A DNA stretch of 64,000 nucleotides from Roseovarius arcticus (GTDB taxonomy: Bacteria > Pseudomonadota > Alphaproteobacteria > Rhodobacterales > Rhodobacteraceae). The stretch covers positions 372,001 to 436,000 of the forward strand of contig NZ_SZZN01000001.1 of NCBI RefSeq assembly GCF_006125015.1. Direction: 5' to 3'. The position numbers and the translations under genes were made by a program. Shown piece after piece: positions 57,360-64,000 of the stretch; positions within the stretch are counted from its first letter, which is position 1, and every line of letters starts with the position of its first letter. The notes beneath the pieces are model-generated. The model saw only the letters and a list, made by a program, of their open reading frames with translations. It ran no database searches and was not told the DNA's origin.

Positions 57360-58238
57360 CTAGTGAGAGCTCGCCGCGTCTTCGAGCCAGTCGCACAGTA
57401 CTTTCACGGCAGGCCGATCAGCAGCCGAATCCATAACCGAAAAGTAAAAGCAGTCCTCAACCTGCGTCGGCAGGTCCAGAACGGCATGGATCTGGTCACT
57501 GCTCAAGGCATCATGGCAAAGCGCGGGACTGACCAGCGCGACACCTAGGCCGGCAATCGCGGTGGTCTGGGCCAGGATCATCGAGTCGACGATAAACGCG
57601 GGCGCTTGGCGGCCCGAAACACTGAATTGCCGTGTCCAGCGGCTCCATCCATAGAGGGCGCCCACCGTTTCGATCAGTGGCAGCTTCCATAGATCATCAA
57701 AGTCGGCAACCGGCCCACTTAGCGCAGGCGCGCAAACCGGAACGAACCTGATAGGCATCAGTAATTTCGCTTTTGGTTTCATTTGCGCAGTGCGGCCGAA
57801 ATGAATCTCGATGTCGGTTTTGCCTGTCAGATAATCATCTGGCCAAAGTGTGCTGGTTATCTGGACGGCAATATCAGGATGCGCAGCATGAAATCCCTTT
57901 AGTTGAGGAACCAGCCACAGCTGCGCAAAGGATGTCGTACATGATACCGAGACGGTTTTGCGCTCCCGCGCTGGTTGGAACATCTCGGTTCCCTTAATCA
58001 ATTCATTGATGGCAGACGCGGCGAAAGGCACTAGGCGCCGTCCCGCATCCGTCAGGGTCAAACCTTAAGTCTTGCGGTCGAACAGCGCCTGACCCAGCCT
58101 ATCCTCCAGCGTCCGCACCTGTTGGCTGACCGCCGATTGGGTCACATTCATCTCTTTGGCGGCAAGGGTAAAGCTCAGGTGACGGGCTGTCGCCTCGAAC
58201 GCCCGAAAGCAAGAGAGTGGCGGCAAGGAACTGGTCAT
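57360..58238 (-). pseudogene. LysR-family regulator interrupted by an in-frame TAA
   Basis: Read from the ATG at 58238 the gene encodes a LysR helix-turn-helix (CFRAFEATARHLSFTLAAKE ... VTQSAVSQQVRTLEDRLG) up to LFDRKT, then a TAA at 58065-58067, then continues in the same frame with GLTLTDAGRRLVPFAA and a full effector domain. Family members have a sense codon here, so a single C-to-T change (for example CAA to TAA) is likely. It is divergent from the HD-domain gene and would have regulated it. Confidence 0.75.
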
Positions 58239-58379
58239 GCAAACCACGTTCAACATTAGCACTGCTAATGTCAATGAGTGCGGATCCATCGTTTGCTGCG
58301 GCGCCCTGCAAGACGCATTATTCTTTGTGTTGCGTCTTCCAATTTTCGATCAGTTCTACCCCAACCAAGGAGACAGACC

Positions 58380-59006
58380 ATGCAGACAGTGAAGTTCCGT
58401 AAACTCATTGATGGCGATCGCGAAGACTACGAATTTCTCGAAGAATGCGAGATCACCTATGCATCGCAGGTCGGGACTCGTTTGTTGGAAACACTAGAAA
58501 AACTCGAATCCGCAATGTCGGGCTTTCAGGTGACGCGGCTAGAGCATTGCCTGCAAACGGCGAGCCGCGCATGGCGCGATGGCGCCGATACCGACTGGAT
58601 CGTTAGTGCGTTGCTGCATGATATTGGTGACATTCATTCACCCTATGACCACGACGAGTATGCAGCGCTGATCCTTCGCCCCTTCGTGCGCGAGCAATGC
58701 AGTTGGACGGTCAAGCAACACGGCGAATTTCAGAAGTTTTACTACGCAGAGCAGATGGGTAAGGACCCGAACACGCGCGAGCGACATCGCGAAAATCCGT
58801 ATTTTGACGATTGCGCGGTGTTTTGCGAACGCTAAGATCAGCGGGCGTTCGATCCCGAATACCAAACTCTGCCGCTGGATTTCTTTCGCTCGCACGTTGC
58901 GGAGGTTTTCGCCCGCGCTCCCTATGACAAGGCAGTGATCAGGCCAGGCGCGCGCATGCCACTTGTTGACCAGCGGGTAGCGAAATCGCGCCTTCAGGCG
59001 GCATGA
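58380..59006 (+). pseudogene. HD-domain oxygenase-like gene interrupted by an in-frame TAA
   Basis: From the ATG at 58380 (after AAGGAGACAG) the frame encodes a predicted HD-phosphohydrolase/PhnZ-like protein: VTRLEHCLQTA, SALLHDIGDIH, TVKQHGEFQKFYY, and CAVFCER, then TAA at 58833-58835. The same frame goes on for 56 codons (DQRAFDPEYQTLPLDFFRSH ... RLQAA, TGA at 59004-59006), as in intact relatives where a Tyr follows FCER. The Asp right after the stop aligns roughly with the late Asp of TmpB (RYLDDAGK), so the truncated form probably lacks a metal ligand. Confidence 0.72.
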
Positions 59007-59027
59007 GCACCTCAAACCCTTTAACTG

Positions 59028-60206
59028 ATGGAGCGCAGGATGTTGGACAGAAAAATGAGCGGGCACACTATCGGCGCGTTTCACACCGTTGACGACCTTC
59101 TTGCAAATTGTATCGCCCCCGCCGAAAGGGCCAGTAGCCTACCGCCCACCTGCTACAGCGACGAGGCATTTCGGAAACGTGAGACCGCGGCAATCTTTCA
59201 ACGTAAATGGATCGGCATTGGGCATGCGGGGCGTTTCAAAAAATCCGGTGATTACGAGGCGATCACCATTGCCGACGTCCCGCTGATTGTTTTGCGCGAC
59301 AAAGTTGGAAAGCTGCGGGCCTTTGCCAATTCGTGCCGTCACCGCGGCGCGCGCCTGCTGGAGGGCGAAGGAAATTGCCGTGGCATCAAATGCCCGTTCC
59401 ATTGCTGGAGTTATAAGCTGGATGGAACCCTCGTCGGCGTGCCTCATGCCGAAGAAATTGAGGATTTCGACAAATCTCAATACGGGCTGATTGAGTTCAG
59501 GGCCGACGAAGCAAACGGTCTGGCGTTTGTATGCCTCAATGCCGACGCCCCCGAACTTGAGGATCAGCTAGGCGATTTCGCCAAGCTGCACGCGCCCTGG
59601 CCGATGGATACGCTGGTCCCAACGCGGCGCCGATCTTTCGAGGTGAATTGCAACTGGAAGGTCTTTCTCGACGTATTCGACGAGTACTACCACCTGCCAT
59701 TTGTGCATCCTGATACCGTCAATTCGCTTTATAACCGTCCCAAGCCGGGCGATGACGCCAGAGGTGAATACGCCTCGCAATATGGTGCGACCGAGGGTAC
59801 GGGCGGCTTGCTTGAGGGCCAACAGGATCACGCGTTTCCGCCGATGCCGGGCCTTGATCCCGCTGTGGCGAATGGTGTGCGCTATACGTGGGTCTTTCCG
59901 AACATGGCCTTTGCCGTCGGCCGCGATGCGATCTGGATATACGAGGCCACACCGATCAACGCGCGCCAGTGCCACGTGACCATGACCGCGTGTTTTCCGC
60001 GCGAGGTAGTGGCGCAGCCCGGTTTTGACGACAAGGTCGCGCATTATTACGAACGTTTGGATGCGGCCATTGCCGAGGATATTCCTGCACTGCAAAACCA
60101 GCAGATCGGCCTCAATTCGCCCTACGCCATGCAGGGCCGCGTTCATCCACTGCTAGAATCAAATGTTGCGTCATTTGCACGTTGGTATGCGCAGCAGCTG
60201 ATTTGA
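59028..60206 (+). CDS. Rieske [2Fe-2S] non-haem iron oxygenase, alpha-subunit type
   Basis: This oxygenase of about 390 residues has the Rieske ligands in SCRHRGARL and CPFHCWSY (C-x-H ... C-x2-H) and the mononuclear iron site DEYYHLPFVH (D-x2-H-x4-H). It resembles choline/glycine-betaine-type and other Rieske hydroxylases; the substrate is unknown. Three possible ATGs lie at 59028, 59040 and 59055; the first is listed. No reductase gene is nearby. It follows the HD gene by 21 bases, suggesting an operon. Confidence 0.85.
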   Translation: MERRMLDRKMSGHTIGAFHTVDDLLANCIAPAERASSLPPTCYSDEAFRKRETAAIFQRKWIGIGHAGRFKKSGDYEAITIADVPLIVLRDKVGKLRAFANSCRHRGARLLEGEGNCRGIKCPFHCWSYKLDGTLVGVPHAEEIEDFDKSQYGLIEFRADEANGLAFVCLNADAPELEDQLGDFAKLHAPWPMDTLVPTRRRSFEVNCNWKVFLDVFDEYYHLPFVHPDTVNSLYNRPKPGDDARGEYASQYGATEGTGGLLEGQQDHAFPPMPGLDPAVANGVRYTWVFPNMAFAVGRDAIWIYEATPINARQCHVTMTACFPREVVAQPGFDDKVAHYYERLDAAIAEDIPALQNQQIGLNSPYAMQGRVHPLLESNVASFARWYAQQLI

Positions 60207-60290
60207 GAGGCTATCCGCCCTGCCACACCCTTACCTCTCATACGGAGTCTGCTAAACCAGTCCGGAAATGAAAAATCGCGGAGATGACAA

Positions 60291-60695
60291 ATGGATGATG
60301 ACCTTCGAGGCAAGGGCGAAGCGGCACGACGCGAGGTGCTGGGCGATGCATATGTGGACCGGGCAGTCGACGGCGCGACCGCGTTCTCGCAACCTTTTCA
60401 GGATGTACTGAACGAGTATTGCTGGGGCATGGTTTGGAGCGATGACGCCCTTGAGCGTAAACAGCGCAGCCTGATGAACTTGGGAATGCTGGCAGCACTT
60501 GGCAGAATGCAGGAATTTCGTACGCATTTTCGCGGTGCAGTCCGCAACGGCGCGACGCAGGACGAATTGCGCGCGGCCCTAACACAGATCGCCGTCTATT
60601 GCGGTGTCCCCGCAGGCGTCGAAGCCTTCCGCGCCGCCAATGAGGTCAACGCGCAAATAGCCGAAGAAGCCGCCAAAGGCTCCGGTCAGGAGTAA
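60291..60695 (+). CDS. Carboxymuconolactone decarboxylase family protein
   Basis: This 134-residue all-helical protein of the CMD/AhpD family has DAYVDRAVDGATAFSQPFQDVLNEYCWG, RSLMNLGMLAALGR and AALTQIAVYCGVPAG (segments near residues 20, 64 and 95). It lacks the CxxC pair of AhpD, so decarboxylase or lactone chemistry fits better than peroxidase. It is 84 bases after the Rieske gene on the same strand. The substrate is unknown. Confidence 0.85.
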   Translation: MDDDLRGKGEAARREVLGDAYVDRAVDGATAFSQPFQDVLNEYCWGMVWSDDALERKQRSLMNLGMLAALGRMQEFRTHFRGAVRNGATQDELRAALTQIAVYCGVPAGVEAFRAANEVNAQIAEEAAKGSGQE

Positions 60696-60757
60696 GTGGG
60701 AGGAGGTCGGCAGCGGCTGTAGGGATACGCATATCTCTTATTCGAGCCGCGTGCCTC

Positions 60758-62851
60758 CTATTCGGTGCAGCGCATCAGTACGTCTACGGCAGTAACGCTC
60801 TCGGGATAAATAAAGAGCGGGTTGATTTCGATCTCTTCGATAACGATCTCTCTAGCCAACACATTGCTGCAAAAAAGGTGAAGGATCGACGAGATCTGCC
60901 CGAGGTCCGCCGCATCCGAGCCCCGAAACCCTGCAAGCAGTCCAGCGACCTTGAGCGATGCCAGCGCCAGTTCAATATCGCGGGTCACGCAAGGCAGCAA
61001 AAGGGTGCGCGCATCTCCAACCAGTTCGACCAGAACACCGCCACTTCCAAGGGTGAGCGCATAGCCGAACTGCGGATCGTGCCTAAGCCCGACGAGCAAT
61101 TCAGCTAAAGGTCTGGGGGACATGGCTTCGACCAGAAACCTGTCCGTCACCGCTTCGGGGTCGCAGGCGGCGACGCGGGTCCGCATCGTCTGCACGGCGC
61201 GCGCCACGGCCACGGCGCTGTCCAGCCCGACCACGACCGCGCCCATCTCGGTCTTGTGGGCCAGCTTTGCGCCCATCATCTTGAGAACGACGGGATAGCC
61301 AATGGCCTCTGCGGCGTCGGCTGCGTCTGTGGCGCGGACGACGCGTCCCTTCGGCACGGGCAATCCGGCTGCCTTGACCCACGCTTTTCCTGCGTCTTCG
61401 GTCAATATCCGGGATGCCGTGCCTGTCATGCGGACCTCTAGCGGAAGGGGCGGATCACGCATGATCCGATCTCTGGCTGCAGTCCAATCTGCGGCGGCAG
61501 CGATGGCATTCAGCGTCTCATGAAGCCCCTGCATGGGGGCGACACCTTTGCCGATCAGGAACTCGCGCGTTTCAGGATCAAGGTTTTCCGGCAAGGTGGC
61601 ACAAATCGCGGCAGGCACGCCCTGCTCCTTGGCGGCCTCGGCAAAGGCGGCGGCGTCGTTCTGATAATGTATCTTGGAGCCGTCCAGCCCCGGTAGCGGG
61701 TAATCCTGCACCAGAAGCGCGGAATCGGCACCTACGGCCTGCATCATAGCGGCAAAGACCGGTTTCGTACGCTCAAACTGTCCCCATATTGGTGTCGTGT
61801 AATCCAGAGGGTTCGACACCGTGGCAATGCTGGGAAGCAGTGCCTTTAGGCCCGCTGCCACTTGCGGCGCAATGGCAGGGAATTCCAGCCCAATGCCCTC
61901 AGCATGATCTGCCAGCATCGTCGCACCGCCACCTGAGCAAGTGAAACCTGCAACGCGCGGCCCTTTCGGCGCGCCGACGACGCAGAGATACTTCAGCGTC
62001 TCCAGCATTTGCGCCGGGCTGGTGACGCTTATGACGCCGGTGCGCTCAAACAGCGCCTGATAGAGTTCCTTTGCACCCGAAAGCGAGCCGGTATGGCTAA
62101 TCGTTAACGCGCCGCCTATGGCCGAGGTGCCGGTTTTCAGCGCCACAATAGGCGTGCCGCGTGCCAGCGCCCTGAGCGCGGCGCGCTCGAATTTGGGAAT
62201 ATCCTGCAACCCCTCGATATGCAGGCCAATGGCGCGGACGGCCTCGTCATCTGCGAAAAAGTCGACGTAATCCTCCAGCCCCAGGACCGCTTGGTTGCCG
62301 GCCGAAACCATGTAAGCCATTGGCAGCGACCGCTGGCTCATCGTGATGTCAGACGACAGCATGCCCGACTGCGTGATGATGGCTGCTCCATAGCCCGGCG
62401 ACGCGCCACCATGCTCAAAAGACCACAATGCCGAGTTGCCGACATAGTTGATCACGCCATAGCAATTCGGCCCAATCAGAGCCATGTCGCCAACCGCACG
62501 CTTAAGCGCCTCTTCGGAGGCGGCACCCTCCGGTCCCGACTCCTTAAAACCAGCCGAATAGCACACCACGCCGCCTGCTCCCATCGCGGCCAACCGCGCC
62601 ACGGTATCAATCGCAGACGCGACAGGAACGGCGATATATGCCGCATCCGGCGCCTCTGGAAGATCGTCGAGACTGGACAGACAGGGCACGCCGGCTAGTT
62701 CAGCGCGGGCCGGATTTACCGCCCAGATCTGGGCGGTAAAACCGCGCCTGCGCGCCTCCCTGATCGCTGTGGCTGCATCCGTCCCACCGATAAACGCGAT
62801 ATGGCGGGGGTTCAAAAGCCGCCCAAAATTGGCACGCTGCTGCGGCGTCAT
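60758..62851 (-). CDS. ADP-forming acyl-CoA synthetase (alpha-beta fusion)
   Basis: This 697-residue fused NDP-forming acyl-CoA ligase has an N-terminal CoA-binding domain (LNPRHIAFIGGTDAATAI), a succinyl-CoA-ligase-like middle with the phospho-acceptor His region ISHTGSLSGAKELY, and a C-terminal ATP-grasp domain (YPVVLKMMGAKLAHKTEMGAV). Such enzymes activate short or aromatic acids with ATP. The ATG at 62851 overlaps the acyl-CoA dehydrogenase stop by 4 bases (ATGA), so the two form an operon and may act in sequence. Confidence 0.9.
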   Translation of the reverse strand: MTPQQRANFGRLLNPRHIAFIGGTDAATAIREARRRGFTAQIWAVNPARAELAGVPCLSSLDDLPEAPDAAYIAVPVASAIDTVARLAAMGAGGVVCYSAGFKESGPEGAASEEALKRAVGDMALIGPNCYGVINYVGNSALWSFEHGGASPGYGAAIITQSGMLSSDITMSQRSLPMAYMVSAGNQAVLGLEDYVDFFADDEAVRAIGLHIEGLQDIPKFERAALRALARGTPIVALKTGTSAIGGALTISHTGSLSGAKELYQALFERTGVISVTSPAQMLETLKYLCVVGAPKGPRVAGFTCSGGGATMLADHAEGIGLEFPAIAPQVAAGLKALLPSIATVSNPLDYTTPIWGQFERTKPVFAAMMQAVGADSALLVQDYPLPGLDGSKIHYQNDAAAFAEAAKEQGVPAAICATLPENLDPETREFLIGKGVAPMQGLHETLNAIAAAADWTAARDRIMRDPPLPLEVRMTGTASRILTEDAGKAWVKAAGLPVPKGRVVRATDAADAAEAIGYPVVLKMMGAKLAHKTEMGAVVVGLDSAVAVARAVQTMRTRVAACDPEAVTDRFLVEAMSPRPLAELLVGLRHDPQFGYALTLGSGGVLVELVGDARTLLLPCVTRDIELALASLKVAGLLAGFRGSDAADLGQISSILHLFCSNVLAREIVIEEIEINPLFIYPESVTAVDVLMRCTE

Positions 62852-64000
62852 GCCCCCAGCGGCCTCAAGATTGAGCGCGTGATGATATGGCGCTGGATTT
62901 CGCTGGTGCCGTCCCAAATACGTTCAAGCCGGGAATCGCGCCACAGGCGGTGGATCGGCAATTCCTCCATCAGGCCCATTCCGCCATAAATCTGCACCGT
63001 ATCGTCGGCAACCTTGTTCAGCATTTCCGAACAGAAAACCTTGACCATAGCGGCATCGGCATCCTCTAGCTGGCCCGCATCGGCGCGCTGCACGGCGTCG
63101 GCGACCAGCAGGTCGGCGGCCCTCAGCCCAATGGCCATGTCTGCCAGCCGAAATCCAGTCGCCTGAAAGGTGCCGATGGGCTTGCCAAACTGCTTGCGAT
63201 TTGCGGCCCAGTCAGTGGCCATTCCCATCAGCCGCTCGGCCTTGCCGCAGCAGGTGGCGCCTACCCAGATACGCCCCATGCCCAGCCATTTGCCAGCCAG
63301 CTCTAGCCCGCGCCCCTCCTCGCCCAGGAGCTGTCCCGGCCCCAACCGGACGTTGTCGAAGCTCAACTGAAAATTCTTGTAGCCGCGATAGGAGACGCAT
63401 TTGTTGCCCTCACGGCACTCAAAGCCGGGGATGCCGATATCGACCAGAAATGCGGTCACACGCTTGCGCGGGCCGCGCTTTGTCTCATCCATTCCGGTCG
63501 CTGCGAATACGATAGCAAAATCCGGCATACACGGGCCGGAAATGAAATGCTTGGAGCCATTGAGGATCCAGTCATCGCCATCACGCACCGCGCGCGATTT
63601 CATCCCCATCACGTCTGATCCCGCCTCAGGCTCGGTCAGGGCAAACAGCTCACGCTTTTCGCCGGTCACGCACGGGGTCAGGTAACGCTCGATTTGGTCG
63701 CCCTCGCAGGCCAGTAGGAGCTCGGTCGGGCGTGCAATCCAGCTGTGTAGCGCATGAGTGGTTTTGCCATACTCCCGCTCGATCACCGCCATTTCGGAAT
63801 AGTTCAGCCCGCCGCCGCCCACATCCTCGGGCAGGTTCGCGGCGAAAAGGCCGACCTCCTTTGCGCGCGCTTCAATCTGGCGGCCTAGTGCCTCGGGCAC
63901 CTCTCCGGTGCGGTCAACCATGTCCTCATGCGGATAAATCTCAGCCTCCATAAAATTGCGCACTGTGTTCAGCAGCAATTCAGTCTCATGCGATGTCTGA
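62848..64000 (-). CDS. Acyl-CoA dehydrogenase, 5' end beyond the window
   Basis: The frame is open to the right edge, so the start is outside. About 384 residues are visible, with FAD/acyl-CoA-binding ALTEPEAGSDVMGMKSRA, the NGSKHFISG strand, QFGKPIGTFQATGFRLADM and the C-terminal QIYGGMGLMEELPIHRLWRD, then IWDGTSEIQRHIITRSI. The N-terminal helix RNFMEAEIYPHEDMVDRTG resembles acyl-CoA dehydrogenases of the CaiA/branched or dicarboxyl types; the exact substrate is unknown. The gene is upstream of, and coupled to, the acyl-CoA synthetase. Confidence 0.92.
   Translation of the reverse strand, partial: QTSHETELLLNTVRNFMEAEIYPHEDMVDRTGEVPEALGRQIEARAKEVGLFAANLPEDVGGGGLNYSEMAVIEREYGKTTHALHSWIARPTELLLACEGDQIERYLTPCVTGEKRELFALTEPEAGSDVMGMKSRAVRDGDDWILNGSKHFISGPCMPDFAIVFAATGMDETKRGPRKRVTAFLVDIGIPGFECREGNKCVSYRGYKNFQLSFDNVRLGPGQLLGEEGRGLELAGKWLGMGRIWVGATCCGKAERLMGMATDWAANRKQFGKPIGTFQATGFRLADMAIGLRAADLLVADAVQRADAGQLEDADAAMVKVFCSEMLNKVADDTVQIYGGMGLMEELPIHRLWRDSRLERIWDGTSEIQRHIITRSILRPLGA

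Overview
The window looks like a chromosome segment of a marine alphaproteobacterium of the Rhodobacterales (Roseobacter group). The evidence is high-GC coding with ATGA/GTGA overlaps, the gene order tolA-tolB-pal-cpoB-tilS-ftsH, murA-DUF2948-hisD-UPF0262, a TrcR/DUF1013 regulator, an alphaproteobacterial ornithine decarboxylase with a structured leader, Hint-domain and LpxR-type envelope proteins, and above all a methylated-amine island of the type known from Ruegeria and Roseovarius. The assignment is by recognition, not by a search.

Layout. (1) 1-9.5 kb: housekeeping envelope and tRNA-modification genes (tolA partial, tolB, pal, cpoB, tilS, ftsH), a trans-aconitate-methyltransferase-like gene, a MOSC protein and an EamA exporter with a tiny membrane protein. 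(2) 9.6-31.5 kb: a nearly complete trimethylamine route. TmoXWV imports TMAO, Tmm oxidises TMA to TMAO, Tdm splits TMAO to dimethylamine plus formaldehyde, DmmABC (with DmmD) oxidises dimethylamine to methylamine, and GmaS plus MgsABC convert methylamine to gamma-glutamylmethylamide and N-methylglutamate. A group-II truncated haemoglobin is translationally coupled to tdm; a FadR-type GntR regulator, an XRE-cupin regulator, a rhodanese and an APC permease are interspersed. N-methylglutamate dehydrogenase is not in the window. (3) 31.5-34.2 kb: a LysR regulator divergent from a TmpA/TmpB-like oxygenase pair (2-trimethylaminoethylphosphonate breakdown), which continues the quaternary-amine theme. 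(4) 34.4-46.1 kb: tRNA-Thr, murA, hisD and other core genes up to a nitrilase.

(5) 46.27 to about 54.45 kb: a mobilizable element. A large serine recombinase has its last codons inside a degenerate 3' piece of an initiator tRNA-fMet gene. It is followed by a small partner protein, a MobV-type relaxase with a coiled-coil tail, a palindrome-rich candidate oriT, an FtsH/M41-like metallopeptidase with a degenerate AAA part, a zinc-ribbon protein with a GIY-YIG-like end, an unknown protein and a small ribbon-helix-helix-like protein. The peptidase and zinc-ribbon genes each carry a single -1 type frameshift.

(6) 54.7-64 kb: an accessory catabolic region with a GlxA-type AraC regulator, a Tat-exported PotD-like binding protein, a LysR gene and an HD-domain oxygenase-like gene each interrupted by one in-frame TAA, a Rieske oxygenase, a carboxymuconolactone-decarboxylase-family protein, an ADP-forming acyl-CoA synthetase and an acyl-CoA dehydrogenase (partial at the right edge). 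Its substrate is unknown.

The strongest leads beyond routine annotation are the Tdm-globin coupling, two palindromic operators in the amine island, the tRNA-derived recombinase tail, the nested-palindrome oriT candidate, the P-loop-less M41 protein, and the HD/Rieske cluster whose HD gene has lost its last probable metal ligand to a stop codon.
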